From: Acidisphaera sp.
Lineage (GTDB): Bacteria; Pseudomonadota; Alphaproteobacteria; Acetobacterales; Acetobacteraceae
Length of the DNA stretch: 63,419 bases
Direction of reading: 5' to 3'
Assembly: GCA_019240395.1 (NCBI GenBank)
Contig: JAFAYM010000208.1
Coordinates: 1 to 63,419 of the forward strand
The notes beneath the pieces are model-generated. The model made no database searches and had not been told where the DNA came from. It saw only the letters and a list, made by a program, of their open reading frames with translations. This document shows positions 52,539 through 61,411 of the stretch, in pieces (within the stretch, counting starts at the first letter, position 1; each line of letters opens with the position of its first letter). The position numbers and the translations under genes are program-made.

Positions 52539-53240
52539 TTACAGCAAGCCGGTCGAAAAGTCAGGCGAGGGCAACATCAGTTCGGGACGACGCTCGCGGG
52601 TGATCCGTTCCGCCTCGGCGCGGCGCCAGGCGGCGATCTCGGCGTGATGGCCGGACAGCAGCACGTCAGGCACGCGGCGTCCCTTCCACTCGGCCGGGCG
52701 GGTGTAGTGGGGATATTCCAGCAACCCGTCGGAAAAACTCTCCTCCTCGCCGCTGGCTGTCGCACCCATCACCCCAGGCAGCAGCCGCACCGCCGCGTCG
52801 AGCACCAGCAGGGCCGCCGGCTCGCCGCCGGAGAGCACGAAATCGCCGACGCTGATCTCTTCCAGTCCGCGCGCCGCGATGACCCGCTCATCGAGGCCTT
52901 CATAGCGTCCGCACAGCAGCACCAGCCCCGGCGCCGCCGCAAAGCCTCGAACGCGCTCCTGCGTCAGCAACCGCCCGCGCGGCGTCAGATAGACCATCGG
53001 GCGCCCGTCATCGGCATCGGCGAGCGCCGCGTCGACCACGTCCGGCCGCATCACCATGCCGGCGCCGCCGCCGAACGGCGTGTCGTCCACCTTGTGGTGC
53101 CGATCCGGCGCATACTTTCGTATGTCGATCGCGTCGAGCGACCACAGGCCGCGGCGCCGCGCCTTGCCGGCGAGGGAATGATCGAGCGGACCGGGAAACA
53201 TGGCCGGGAACAAGGTCAGCACGGTGGCCCGCCAGCTCAC
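52539..53240 (-). CDS. trmD: tRNA (guanine-N1)-methyltransferase TrmD
   Basis: A 233-residue SPOUT methyltransferase that makes m1G37 in tRNA. The knot motifs are [13 protein letters not shown] and [16 protein letters not shown], with [12 protein letters not shown] earlier. The GTG start overlaps the RimM stop as GTGA, indicating coupled translation. Confidence 0.97.
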   Translation of the reverse strand: MSWRATVLTLFPAMFPGPLDHSLAGKARRRGLWSLDAIDIRKYAPDRHHKVDDTPFGGGAGMVMRPDVVDAALADADDGRPMVYLTPRGRLLTQERVRGFAAAPGLVLLCGRYEGLDERVIAARGLEEISVGDFVLSGGEPAALLVLDAAVRLLPGVMGATASGEEESFSDGLLEYPHYTRPAEWKGRRVPDVLLSGHHAEIAAWRRAEAERITRERRPELMLPSPDFSTGLL

Positions 53241-53764
53241 GCCGCCGCCTCCGCTGCGTCCCCGTCCACCGTCTCAGGCGGTTCGAGCGTCAGCCGACCG
53301 GCGGCGACATCCACCTCCGGCACGCAGATACGGGTGAACGGCACCAGGAGTGGCGGCGTGCCGCCGCGCTCCAGCTCCAGGGTGGCGCCGGCGCCGTAAT
53401 CGTGGACCGCGATCACCCGCCCAAGCGCCGTGCCGTCGGGTCCGAATGCCGCCAGGCCCACCAGATCGGCGAGATAGAATTCGTCCGCCGCCGTCGGCGG
53501 CAGTCGCGACCGCTCGACATAGAGCCGCCGATTGGTCAGCCGCGCCGCCGCTTCCCGGTCGCTGACCCGGCTGTGCGCGTCCCCGTCGATCACCGTGATC
53601 TCGGCGATGCCCTCGCCGGCCCAGCGCACGGCATGGAGGCGGCCGGCCTCGTCGGCGAGCGGGCCGTACGCCGTGAGATCGTCGGCGTAGCTGTGCAGGC
53701 GCACCAGCCCGCGCACACCGTGCGGGCGGCCGATCACTCCCATCAGGATGCGGGGTTCGGTCAT
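53237..53764 (-). CDS. rimM: Ribosome maturation factor RimM
   Basis: A 175-residue 30S assembly factor. The N-terminal [20 protein letters not shown] and central [10 protein letters not shown] followed by a PRC-barrel domain are typical. It sits between rpsP and trmD, as in most proteobacteria, and ends in an alanine/glutamate-rich tail. Confidence 0.95.
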   Translation of the reverse strand: MTEPRILMGVIGRPHGVRGLVRLHSYADDLTAYGPLADEAGRLHAVRWAGEGIAEITVIDGDAHSRVSDREAAARLTNRRLYVERSRLPPTAADEFYLADLVGLAAFGPDGTALGRVIAVHDYGAGATLELERGGTPPLLVPFTRICVPEVDVAAGRLTLEPPETVDGDAAEAAA

Positions 53765-53775
53765 GCAGTGCTGGG

Positions 53776-54108
53776 TCAGGCCGCGGCGGCGCGGGCGCGT
53801 TCCTGCGCCTTCTTCTTCGGCGCCGATTGCTTGGGCTGCTCGCCATAGGCCGGCATCGGCGCCAGCCCGGCATGGCCGAGGAAACGCGCCACCCGCTCGG
53901 TCGCCACCGCTCCCTGGCTCACCCAGTGCTGGATGCGCTCGTCGACCAGCCGCACCCGATCCTCGTGCTCGGGCGGCAGCATCGGATTGTAGCTCCCCAG
54001 CTTCTCGATGAAGCGCCCGTCCCGCGGGCTGCGGCTGTCGGCGACCACGATGTGGTAATACGGCCGCTTCTTCGCGCCCGCCCGTGCCAGCCGGATCTTC
54101 AGACCCAT
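53776..54108 (-). CDS. rpsP: 30S ribosomal protein S16
   Basis: A 110-residue ribosomal protein with [20 protein letters not shown] and [18 protein letters not shown]. The C-terminal [17 protein letters not shown] tail is a basic extension beyond the 80-residue core, common in alphaproteobacteria. It lies 28 bases after ffh. Confidence 0.97.
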   Translation of the reverse strand: MGLKIRLARAGAKKRPYYHIVVADSRSPRDGRFIEKLGSYNPMLPPEHEDRVRLVDERIQHWVSQGAVATERVARFLGHAGLAPMPAYGEQPKQSAPKKKAQERARAAAA

Positions 54109-54136
54109 CCTCGTCTCTCCAGTTCCATATGCGTGG

Positions 54137-55507
54137 TTAGTGCCAGCTCTGCCGGCGCCCCGGCATCAGCGCGCCGAGCCCGTGGCGCATCAGCCCCTTC
54201 TGGCCCAGCTTGTTCATCCGCTTCATCATTACCGCCATGTCGTCGAACTGGCGCAGCAGCTTGTTGACGTCCTGCACGGACGTGCCCGAGCCGGCGGCGA
54301 TGCGCTTCTTGCGGCTCGCCTTGATGATGTCCGGCGCGGTCCGCTCCTTCCTGGTCATCGAGCCGATGATCGCGGCCTGACGGTTCAGCAGCGTCTTGTC
54401 GAGATTGGCGCCGTCGAGCTGGTCCTTCAGCTTGCCGATGCCAGGCAGCATGCCGAGGATGCCGGAGAGGCTGCCCATCTTGTTGATCTGCTTGAGCTGC
54501 TTGGCGTAGTCCTCGAGCGTGAAGCGGCCCTTCATCATCTTGGCCGCGAGCTCTTCCGCCTCTTCCTCGTCGATCGTCTCGGCGGCCTTTTCGACCAGGC
54601 TCACCACGTCGCCGAGGCCGAGGATGCGGCCGGCGACGCGCTCGGGGTGGAAATCCTCGAGCGCCTCGAGCTTCTCCCCCGACCCCGTCAGCTTGACCGG
54701 CGCGCCGGTGATGGCGCGCATCGAGAGAGCGGCGCCGCCGCGGGCGTCGCCGTCCATCCGCGTCAGCACGATGCCGGTGACACCGACCGCCTCGTTGAAG
54801 GCGCGGGCGGTGTTCACCGCGTCCTGGCCGGTCATCGCATCGACCACCAGCAAAGTCTCGGCCGGGCTGGTCGCCTCGCGCACCTGCCGCACCTCGTCCA
54901 TCAGCGTCTGGTCGATGGAGAGGCGGCCGGCGGTGTCGAGGACGACGATGTCGAAGCCCTCGCGCCGGCCGGCATCGAGGGCGCGCCGGGCAATCTGCAC
55001 CGGCGTCTCGCCGGCGACGATCGGCAGGCTCGGCACGCCGGCCTGGGTGGCGAGCTGGGCGAGCTGGAGCTGGGCGGCCGGGCGCTGGGTGTCGAGGCTC
55101 GCCAGCAGCACGCGCCGCCGGTCCCGCCGGGCGAGGCGCAGCGCCAGCTTGCCCGAGGTGGTGGTCTTGCCGGAGCCCTGCAGCCCGACCATGAGGATGG
55201 GGATGGGGGCGGGGGCGTTGAGGTTCAGCGGCACCGCCCCGGCGCCGCCGAGCTGCTCGACCAGGGCGTCGTTGACGATCTTGATGACCTGCTGGCCGGG
55301 GGTGACGCTGTCCATCACCTCGGCGGTCGCGGCACGCTCGCGCACCGCGGCGATGAAGTCCTTGACCACGGGCAGGGCGACGTCGGCGTCGAGCATGGCC
55401 AGGCGAACTTCGCGCAGCGCCTCGGCCACGTCGGCGGCATCGAGCGCGCCGCGGCCGCGCAGCCGGTCGAATACGGTCGTGAGCTTGCCCGACAGGGTGT
55501 CGAACAT
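54137..55507 (-). CDS. ffh: Signal recognition particle protein Ffh
   Basis: A 456-residue SRP GTPase. The N and G domains carry [24 protein letters not shown] and [11 protein letters not shown]. The methionine-rich M domain from about residue 310 binds 4.5S RNA and signal peptides. It is the first gene of the minus-strand block continuing through rpsP to leuB. The promoter should lie in 55508-55588. Confidence 0.97.
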   Translation of the reverse strand: MFDTLSGKLTTVFDRLRGRGALDAADVAEALREVRLAMLDADVALPVVKDFIAAVRERAATAEVMDSVTPGQQVIKIVNDALVEQLGGAGAVPLNLNAPAPIPILMVGLQGSGKTTTSGKLALRLARRDRRRVLLASLDTQRPAAQLQLAQLATQAGVPSLPIVAGETPVQIARRALDAGRREGFDIVVLDTAGRLSIDQTLMDEVRQVREATSPAETLLVVDAMTGQDAVNTARAFNEAVGVTGIVLTRMDGDARGGAALSMRAITGAPVKLTGSGEKLEALEDFHPERVAGRILGLGDVVSLVEKAAETIDEEEAEELAAKMMKGRFTLEDYAKQLKQINKMGSLSGILGMLPGIGKLKDQLDGANLDKTLLNRQAAIIGSMTRKERTAPDIIKASRKKRIAAGSGTSVQDVNKLLRQFDDMAVMMKRMNKLGQKGLMRHGLGALMPGRRQSWH

Positions 55508-55588
55508 CAGGGGCCCTCAATGTCGAATGCGCCGCTGCGCGAGCCTCGCGGAGCGGCGTGCCGGGGCTGTAGCCCGCGGCAGGGAAGA

Positions 55589-55645
55589 AAGCAAGGCGAG
55601 GGCTCGGTGAAAGCGCCCGCCGACGGAAAGCCCCTCGCCTTGCTT
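55589..55645 (-). terminator. Long-stem hairpin at the end of the SGNH-like gene
   Basis: AAGCAAGGCGAGGG and CCCTCGCCTTGCTT are perfect 14-bp arms separated by 29 bases, and the right arm overlaps the stop codon of the gene at 55644. Transcripts of that gene would fold immediately after the stop. It also lies ahead of ffh, so it may insulate the ffh promoter. Confidence 0.6.
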
Positions 55646-56501
55646 ACAGAGCGTGCCCCAGCACCAGGTCGGCCAGCGCCCGCCCGAGGCAGGCATGCAG
55701 CGTGTTGGCGGTGGTTTCGCGCTGCGCCCGCTCGACGCGCTCCAGGTCGATGCCGCCCTGGTTCGCCCAGGTGCGCATCAGATCGAAGCGCCGGAACAGG
55801 GTCGCGCCCGGCAAAGCCCCGGCGCGCGCCAGCGCCGCCTCGTACGGGTCGAGATCGGTGTTGGCCCGCAAGAACCGGCTGTATTGCGGATCGATCAGCA
55901 CCAGGTCGGCGCCCGCCGCCGCCGCGCGCCCCGCTCCCTCCGCCAGGGTGCGAGAGAACGCGTCCGCCGGCAGGCCGCGCACCGCCTCCACCGTGCCGGT
56001 CTGCCAGAGCAGCAGCTGATAGGGATGATCCGACAGCGCCTGGTCGATCAGCTTGAGCATGTCCTCGGCGGTCAGCCCGCGGCCGCCGCGCACCGTCAGG
56101 ATGATCGTGGTCTGCGGCGAGGCGGCCTTCAGCTGCTGCGCCATGCGGTAGGAAAAGCTGTCGTCGGGATGCTTGCCTTCCGGCCCGAGCACCGTCCCCG
56201 AACCGACGGCGAGGACGTCGAGCCGGCGGTTCGGCTGTAGGCTCGCCCGTACGTGCTCGAGGCCGGGGTTCGCCGCGGCCTCTCCCGGCAACACCGGGCA
56301 GGCGCCCTTCGGCAGTGACGGCGGCGCCTCGGCGCTCGAGACCGGCAGCGCCACGGTCTGCGGCGTCGGCGGCGTGGCTGGCCGGGCGTTGAGTGGGGAG
56401 AAGGGCGTGCCGCCTTCGGCGTGAAGCGGTGTCGGCCCCAGGATGACCTGCCCCAGGATGACGGGCGCCAGGACCAGAAGAAGGGCCGCGGCTTTCGGCA
56501 T
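55644..56501 (-). CDS. SGNH/GDSL-like hydrolase-family secreted protein
   Basis: A protein of about 285 residues with an N-terminal hydrophobic signal (KAAALLLVLAPVILGQVILG) and a proline/alanine-rich linker. A domain resembling SGNH hydrolases follows: DVLAVGSGTVLG at block I, then YQLLLWQTGTVEAV and LVLIDPQYS. Block I lacks the usual GDS serine, so catalysis is doubtful. A TTG at 56555 would give 303 residues and overlap the short frame after flhF. It follows flhF on the same strand and may belong to the same transcript. Confidence 0.55.
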   Translation of the reverse strand: MPKAAALLLVLAPVILGQVILGPTPLHAEGGTPFSPLNARPATPPTPQTVALPVSSAEAPPSLPKGACPVLPGEAAANPGLEHVRASLQPNRRLDVLAVGSGTVLGPEGKHPDDSFSYRMAQQLKAASPQTTIILTVRGGRGLTAEDMLKLIDQALSDHPYQLLLWQTGTVEAVRGLPADAFSRTLAEGAGRAAAAGADLVLIDPQYSRFLRANTDLDPYEAALARAGALPGATLFRRFDLMRTWANQGGIDLERVERAQRETTANTLHACLGRALADLVLGHAL

Positions 56502-56551
56502 GTCTCTTACAACGCTTAGGCGTCGGGCAAGATTTCGGGCCAGCGCGCCGC

Positions 56552-56626
56552 TCAAGGGACGGCCATGCCGACCGCCCCAGTGCCGAGCGCCCCAGTGCCG
56601 ACCGCCCGATTGATGAGGCTCGTCAT
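56552..56626 (-). CDS. 24-residue frame coupled to flhF
   Basis: ATG overlaps the flhF stop as ATGA, and the frame runs 24 codons to a TGA next to a possible start of the SGNH-like gene. It encodes a glycine/alanine peptide with a repeated GTGA unit, from a 15-bp tandem repeat. It may be only a spacer that carries ribosomes between the two genes. Confidence 0.3.
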   Translation of the reverse strand: MTSLINRAVGTGALGTGAVGMAVP

Positions 56627-57561
56627 GAGAGGCTCTCTTCGTGTTCGGCCGGTTGCGGCGCCGGCGCCCGGGTACGCAGCAGGCGCTCGGCGAGAAACTG
56701 CGGGGACAGCTTCACCAGCCCGTCGGCCGCACCCGGGCCGATGCCCGCTTCGGTCAAGGCGAGCCGGTTCCCCGCCGTCGCAGCGAGTACGCCACCGAGC
56801 CGTCGTGCCATGTCGAGGCGCGTGGCGATCAGCATCGTCGCACCGGCCTCGGCGAAAGCCTGGCCGATATCCTGGGATTCCGCGGGGTCCATGCCGGCCG
56901 GCAGCACCAGCGCGATGACGGCGCCGGCGGTGGCGGCCAGCGCCGTCAGCTCGTCCCGGTGTGCCGGGTCGAACGGATCGCCGCCCGGCCCGTCGATCAC
57001 CACCGGCGCGCTGTCCTGGCGATGGCTCAGTGCCCGACCGAGGGTCACCGGGTGACTCGCCACCAGAACGTTCAGCCCGAGCACGCGGGTGAAGGCGGCC
57101 AGCTGCTCGGTGGCGCCGGCCCGGCGGCCGTCGGCGGTGATCACCATCGGGATCGCGCCCGACAGCACCAGCCGGGTGGCGAGCCGGGCGGTGGTCAGCG
57201 TCTTGCCGGCGCCCGGCGGACCGACCAGCAGCAGCGGCGGCCCGCCGCGCGGGCTCGGCAGCTCGCCGAAGAGCAAGACCTGCCTCAAAGCCTCATCCAG
57301 CGCCCCGTCATGCAGCCGGTCAGCCAGGGTCGGCGGCACCCCGTGATAGGCGAGCGCCGCAACCCGTGCCGGATCGGCGAGCGGCGGCGGCTCGGGAAAC
57401 TCGGTGACGCCCGAGGAAAGCCCTGGGGAGAGTGCCGCCGTCACTTCCACCCCGTCGGGCACGCTGCGCTTCGCCAGAATCATCGCATCGGGACCGAGAT
57501 CGAGGCGGGCACGCCTCACCGCCTCGGCCATCTCGGAGCCCCGATACAGCTTCAACCGCAT
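56623..57561 (-). CDS. flhF: Flagellar SRP-like GTPase FlhF
   Basis: A 312-residue protein starting MRLKLYRGSEMAEAVRRARL, the FlhF N-terminus, followed by GPDAMILAKR. The SRP-type P-loop is GPPGAGKT at residues 114-121, and later motifs (VVIDGPGGDPFDP, TRLDMARRLGG) are recognisable but looser than in FlhF proteins that dimerise. It is shorter than most FlhF proteins because the linker is reduced. FlhF places the flagellum at the pole. FlhA and FlhG genes are not adjacent. Confidence 0.82.
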   Translation of the reverse strand: MRLKLYRGSEMAEAVRRARLDLGPDAMILAKRSVPDGVEVTAALSPGLSSGVTEFPEPPPLADPARVAALAYHGVPPTLADRLHDGALDEALRQVLLFGELPSPRGGPPLLLVGPPGAGKTLTTARLATRLVLSGAIPMVITADGRRAGATEQLAAFTRVLGLNVLVASHPVTLGRALSHRQDSAPVVIDGPGGDPFDPAHRDELTALAATAGAVIALVLPAGMDPAESQDIGQAFAEAGATMLIATRLDMARRLGGVLAATAGNRLALTEAGIGPGAADGLVKLSPQFLAERLLRTRAPAPQPAEHEESLS

Positions 57562-57707
57562 CCGGCAAGCCTAAGACACAGGTATTTCAGCGCCATGAAC
57601 GCGCCTGTCGTGCACGCCGGCGGGGCAATGATGATTGCGGCGCAAGAAGCGGATGTCGGGCGGGCGCGCGGGTCGGCACCCTCGGGCAGCAGATCAGGAG
57701 GAGCGCC

Positions 57708-58214
57708 ATGGCCGATTTCCGTTGCATACCGATCCCCAGCGAACTGGGCGAGCGCTGGCGCCGCACCGGCCTGGATGACGCCGGCAACCGGCTGCGCCGG
57801 GTGACGGACGCGGCGCGCCCGGCCGAGCCGGGAGGCAGCCGGCTGAACGGCACCGGCTCGCCGTGCCGTCATTGCCTGCAGGACGCAACCCCCGGTCAGG
57901 AGCTGCTGCTCGGCTCCTATCGGATGCCGCGGCCGCAAGGCATCTACTGGACGCCGAGCCCGATTTTCGTGCACGCCGAGAGCTGTGCGGGCTTCGACGG
58001 GATCAACGAGATCGCGCCGATCGTGCGCAATCGCCTGGTCTCGGTGCGCGCCTATGATCGCGATCACCAGTGCCTCTACGACCTCGGCCACGCCGGAGAC
58101 GGCAACGCTGTCGAGGAGCCGCTGTTGCGCGCGCTCGATGCACCACGCACCGCGTTCGTCAGCATCCATACCGCCAAGCCGGGGTGCATGCTGTGTCAGG
58201 TGGAGCGGGTCTGA
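57708..58214 (+). CDS. DUF1203-family protein
   Basis: A 168-residue cytoplasmic protein of unknown function. CRHCLQDATPGQELLLGSYR and GIYWTPSPIFVHAESC are the conserved DUF1203 segments; cysteines in CRHC and in CMLC near the end could bind a metal. AGGAGG lies just ahead of the ATG at 57708. It faces away from flhF. Confidence 0.8.
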   Translation: MADFRCIPIPSELGERWRRTGLDDAGNRLRRVTDAARPAEPGGSRLNGTGSPCRHCLQDATPGQELLLGSYRMPRPQGIYWTPSPIFVHAESCAGFDGINEIAPIVRNRLVSVRAYDRDHQCLYDLGHAGDGNAVEEPLLRALDAPRTAFVSIHTAKPGCMLCQVERV

Positions 58215-58374
58215 CAATTGCGGTTGAGGAGGCAGCAAGCTGAATCGAGCGCCGCTTCATCAGCTGTTAACCGAACCCGGCCAAGCTGCGCAGGTCCCGC
58301 AAAACGCATGGCAAGTGTCCATCGCAAATGGCGTGTCACATCGAGGCGGGCCCGTGCACCGAAGGTAAAAACCA

Positions 58375-58662
58375 ATGCCCCTGCTGAATTCCGCGAACAC
58401 CGCGTCCGGCACCAAGACCGCCATGGAGTTCGCGGAGTCAGCAAATTCGCCGCTGACCAGTTCGAAACCCGTCTCGACAAGCCGGAGCGCCTCCACAGCC
58501 AGTGAAGACGGCAGCGGCCTGGGCTCGCTGACCGATGCGGATCCGGCGAGGGAATCGGCGCAACTGCAGTCCCTGCAGATCAAGCAGCAGCTCGGCACTC
58601 AGGCGCTGTCCATCGTCAACGAGGCGCCCTCGTCCCTGGTGAGCCTGCTCAAGAACCCCTGA
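58375..58662 (+). CDS. Mini-flagellin: only the two terminal D0 regions, 95 residues
   Basis: The first half ([20 protein letters not shown], then [15 protein letters not shown]) matches a flagellin N-terminus with decayed residues (family LNSVNTN-GA---AL--L and VSTGLRVSSA-DDGA). The second half ([20 protein letters not shown], then SSLVSLL) is a well-kept flagellin C-terminus. The D1-D3 body of about 200 or more residues is absent and the halves join near residue 50. A GAAGG ribosome site precedes the ATG. It lies just ahead of flbT, where flagellin genes occur in alphaproteobacteria. It may be an internal deletion relic or a short assembly factor. Confidence 0.7.
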   Translation: MPLLNSANTASGTKTAMEFAESANSPLTSSKPVSTSRSASTASEDGSGLGSLTDADPARESAQLQSLQIKQQLGTQALSIVNEAPSSLVSLLKNP

Positions 58663-58758
58663 AGAAGGAGCGGCAGCGGAAAACCTTCGCCGCCGCTAAT
58701 TCCGCGTCAACCGCGATGGCGCAGGGTGACGCGCACGACCAGATCCGAGCAGGGATGC

Positions 58759-59175
58759 ATGTCGAACTTGGTTCTTGAGCTGCGCCCCGGTGAAGTCATG
58801 ATCGTGAACGGCGCGCCGATCCGCTTCCGGACGAAAGCGCGTATCGAGTTGACGGCGAAAGCGCGCTTCCTGTTCGGCAAGCAGATCATGACGCCGGACC
58901 AGGCGGACAGCCCCTCGCGCCGCATCTATTTCGCCCTGCAGTCCGCCTATATCGGCGACGACGACGAGCGGGTGCGCGGACTGGCCTTGGCCCGCGACCT
59001 GATCGCCGCCTTCAAGGAAGCCACCACTTCCGAATTGGCGCGCGAGATCCTCGATCGCGCCATTGCGCAGGCCGAGGCGGATGAATGCTATCAGGCGCTG
59101 AAGCTGGCGCGACGGGTGATCCGTCACGAGGATGCAGTTCTCGGACGCACTCCGGCGGCCCTGCTGCCAGCGTGA
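58759..59175 (+). CDS. flbT: Flagellin post-transcriptional repressor FlbT
   Basis: A 138-residue FlbT protein, which binds the flagellin mRNA leader and destabilises it. LVLELRPGEVMIVNGAPI opens the protein, and QADSPSRRIYFALQSAYIGD is the conserved middle. The ATG at 58759 gives the standard N-terminus. FlaF, the usual antagonist, is not present beside it. Only the mini-flagellin lies upstream. Confidence 0.9.
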   Translation: MSNLVLELRPGEVMIVNGAPIRFRTKARIELTAKARFLFGKQIMTPDQADSPSRRIYFALQSAYIGDDDERVRGLALARDLIAAFKEATTSELAREILDRAIAQAEADECYQALKLARRVIRHEDAVLGRTPAALLPA

Positions 59176-59204
59176 TGCCAGTTCTCGGGCGCGCCGACTG
59201 ATGG

Positions 59205-59301
59205 CCGTCATATCAGCGAAGCGGGAATCCATGTGCCGCGTGGACCCCCGCTTTCGCGGGGGGTGACGATAATGGGTGGCGCTCTGTGGGACCTCGTATA
59301 A
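59205..59301 (+). repeat. Dispersed repeat, copy B
   Basis: This is the second copy of the repeat at 39412-39510, in the opposite orientation. It contains GCGGGAATCCATG, an inverted CCCCCGCTTTCGCGGGGG hairpin that is more perfect than in copy A, and ATAATGGGTGGCGCTCTGTG. It lies between flbT and the convergent tripartite-transporter binding protein. Confidence 0.85.
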
Positions 59302-59338
59302 GGCTGAAGCGCAAGGGCAAAGAAGCGCGAAAGCATGA

Positions 59339-59382
59339 GTCGGCTTCAGCCGGGCTGAAGCGCGTCGGCTTCAGCCGGGCTG
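59339..59382. repeat. Short tandem duplication with internal hairpin
   Basis: GTCGGCTTCAGCCGGGCTG occurs twice, at 59339-59357 and 59364-59382, with a 25-base period. Each copy contains GGCTTCAGCC followed by GGGCTGAAGC, able to fold. The second copy overlaps the last codons and stop of the gene at 59371, so the duplication reaches into coding sequence. Confidence 0.7.
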
Positions 59383-60477
59383 CCAATCCAGCCTGGTGGC
59401 GAGCCAGCGGCGTAGCTCCAGCAGAGACGCCATGTCGGCGGCGATCGACACGGTGCTGCCGGTTGCCCCGGGGGTCGCGACCGGCGAGAAGGCGGCCGAG
59501 GCGGCCGCCGCCTGCACCTCGGGTGCCCCCGCCGCCGCCGCCCCGGCACGCCGCCAGATCGCCACCAGCGCCGGTGGCGTCAGTTGCGGCAGCACCAGAC
59601 CGAAGCAGAGCTGGGCCGCCGCCGCCGTGCCGCGCCACGCCGTGTAGAGCGGCCCGCTCGGCGGTGCCCCACGCAATCGCGTGCAGTACTCGGCCATGTC
59701 AGGCAGATCCGGGAAGAGCGGGTCGCGGGCGAAGGCGCCGCTCTGGTCGGGGGTGCCGAGCGAGAAAAGCGGATGCCCGCCTGCCGCGCCAAGCGCCGCC
59801 ACCTGGTTCGGCACCTGGCTGCCATGCAGGAACACCAGGTCGACCCTGCCCTGCACCAGGGCCTGCCGGGCAGCCGCGGCATCGGCAATGCCGAACACCG
59901 GGACCACGGGCGCGCCGAGCAGATCGAGCGCGAGCAGTGCCGGCAGGTCTGGGCCGATCGGGCCGGCGGCGGCCACGCGGATCGGCCGGCCGGACGCCAG
60001 TCCGCCAGCCGGCAACCGCCCGGCGACCACGCCGGAGTAGAGGCCGGCCATCACCGGCACCCAGTGTGCCGCGTCGAAATGCACGCGGGTGTCGCCGGCG
60101 AGCCAGGCCAGCGCCGCCGCCCCGGGCACCATCAGCATGGTGTCGCCGTCGGGCTCGGTTCGCACAGCGAACTGGTTGGCGGCGGTCACCCCGTCCGCGC
60201 CCCCCGCCTTGGTCCGGCGCAGCACGGTGCCGGGCGGCAGAGCCCGCTCGATCGCCGGGGCGACCACGAGCGACAGTGCATCCAGCCGCCCGCCGTCGGG
60301 TCCGGCGACGAGCAGGGTGGCACCGTCGGGAAAGGTGTCAGGCGCGGTCGCGTGCGCGCCGTTGGCGAGCAGCGGGGCGAGGCAGGCACCAAGCAGCGTC
60401 CGGCGTCGCAGCGCGCGCGGCCGCAGCCCTGCGGAGGGTTGTGGTGGCGGATCGGGGGTGGGCAGGGTCTCGGTCAT
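59371..60477 (-). CDS. Tripartite tricarboxylate transporter binding protein (TctC/Bug-like), orphan
   Basis: A 368-residue periplasmic binding protein. The signal is twin-arginine-like (RRRTLLGACLAPLLANGAHA) after a proline-rich leader. TMLMVPGAAALAW, FDAAHWVPVMAG and VDLVFLHGSQVPNQV follow the TctC layout. I chose the ATG at 60477; the frame is open to 60567. No TctA/TctB membrane genes are near, which is common for Bug proteins. It is alanine-rich and diverged, so the ligand cannot be guessed. Confidence 0.7.
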   Translation of the reverse strand: MTETLPTPDPPPQPSAGLRPRALRRRTLLGACLAPLLANGAHATAPDTFPDGATLLVAGPDGGRLDALSLVVAPAIERALPPGTVLRRTKAGGADGVTAANQFAVRTEPDGDTMLMVPGAAALAWLAGDTRVHFDAAHWVPVMAGLYSGVVAGRLPAGGLASGRPIRVAAAGPIGPDLPALLALDLLGAPVVPVFGIADAAAARQALVQGRVDLVFLHGSQVPNQVAALGAAGGHPLFSLGTPDQSGAFARDPLFPDLPDMAEYCTRLRGAPPSGPLYTAWRGTAAAAQLCFGLVLPQLTPPALVAIWRRAGAAAAGAPEVQAAAASAAFSPVATPGATGSTVSIAADMASLLELRRWLATRLDWQPG

Positions 60478-60588
60478 GGCCGCCTCCTGCTTGTCGGTCC
60501 GGCCGCTCTTCGTCGAGGTCCGTCGGCCGGTTGCGGCTTTCCTAGACCTGCTGCAAGCCGGTCGCAAATCGCCGGGGCAGGCCAGCGG

Positions 60589-61104
60589 TCAGGAGCCGTA
60601 GGCGACCAGGGCCTCGAAGGGCACGTCCAGGCGGTCGCGGCCGTGCAGGAAGGTCAGCTCGATCAGCGCCGCGCCGGCCGGCACCTCGGCGCCGCATTGC
60701 CGCAGCAGGGCGATGCCGGCCGCCATCGTCCCGCCGGTCGCCAGCAGGTCGTCGATGATCACCACGCGCTGTCCCGGCGTCACTGCGTCGGCCTGCATCT
60801 CGATCCGGTCCGAGCCGTATTCCAGGGCGTAGTCGAGCCCGACGGTGGCGCCGGGCAGCTTGCCCGGCTTGCGCAGCATGATGAAGCCGCAGCCCAGCTT
60901 CAGAGCCAGCGGGGCGGCGAGCAGGAAACCGCGGCTCTCGATGCCGGCGAGCAGGTCGGGATGGTAGGCCCGCACGGCGCGGGCGAGCCGCCCCATCGCC
61001 ACCTGCCAGGCGTCCGCCTCGCGCAGCAGTGTCGAGATGTCGTAGAACAGGATGCCCGGCTTGGGGAAATCCGGAATGCCCCGGATGTGGTCCTTGAGGT
61101 CCAT
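60589..61104 (-). CDS. apt: Adenine phosphoribosyltransferase
   Basis: A 171-residue purine-salvage enzyme that makes AMP from adenine and [19 protein letters not shown] and the PRPP loop [13 protein letters not shown] are intact, with [12 protein letters not shown] between. The ATG at 61104 gives the normal N-terminus. Confidence 0.95.
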   Translation of the reverse strand: MDLKDHIRGIPDFPKPGILFYDISTLLREADAWQVAMGRLARAVRAYHPDLLAGIESRGFLLAAPLALKLGCGFIMLRKPGKLPGATVGLDYALEYGSDRIEMQADAVTPGQRVVIIDDLLATGGTMAAGIALLRQCGAEVPAGAALIELTFLHGRDRLDVPFEALVAYGS

Positions 61105-61206
61105 CTGGGAACGCCTTCGAGGGAGATCGGCGGGCGTGTATAGCCTGGACCGGAGAGGCAGCAAACGCGGGTTGGCAGGCGCCCGGCCTCGGGCTAACCC
61201 TCGGTC

Positions 61207-61395
61207 ATGCTGCGCATCTCCATCGCGACCGCTCTGGGCCTGTCCGGCTTCACCGCGTATGTGATCGCCGTGGTCACGCTGGCCGACCGCGTCTTCCCCC
61301 TGCACTGGGCGCTGCAGTCCGTCTATTTCCTCGGCGTCGGCGTGCTATGGGTGATGCCGGCCTATTGGCTGATGCTGTGGGCGGCGCGACGCTGA
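61207..61395 (+). CDS. DUF2842-family small membrane protein
   Basis: A 62-residue protein with two hydrophobic segments and a [18 protein letters not shown] end, matching the small alphaproteobacterial DUF2842 family. No function is known. It lies 16 bases ahead of the aminotransferase gene. Confidence 0.7.
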   Translation: MLRISIATALGLSGFTAYVIAVVTLADRVFPLHWALQSVYFLGVGVLWVMPAYWLMLWAARR

Positions 61396-61411
61396 ACCGG
61401 GAGGCTCGACC

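Noticed and set aside
54140-56056. 638-codon plus-strand frame across ffh
   Set aside because: Antisense to ffh, with low-complexity residues and no ribosome site or motif.
59339-59382. Possible CRISPR-like array from the two 19-base direct repeats
   Set aside because: Only two units with a 6-base gap, no further copies and no cas genes; a simple tandem duplication explains it.
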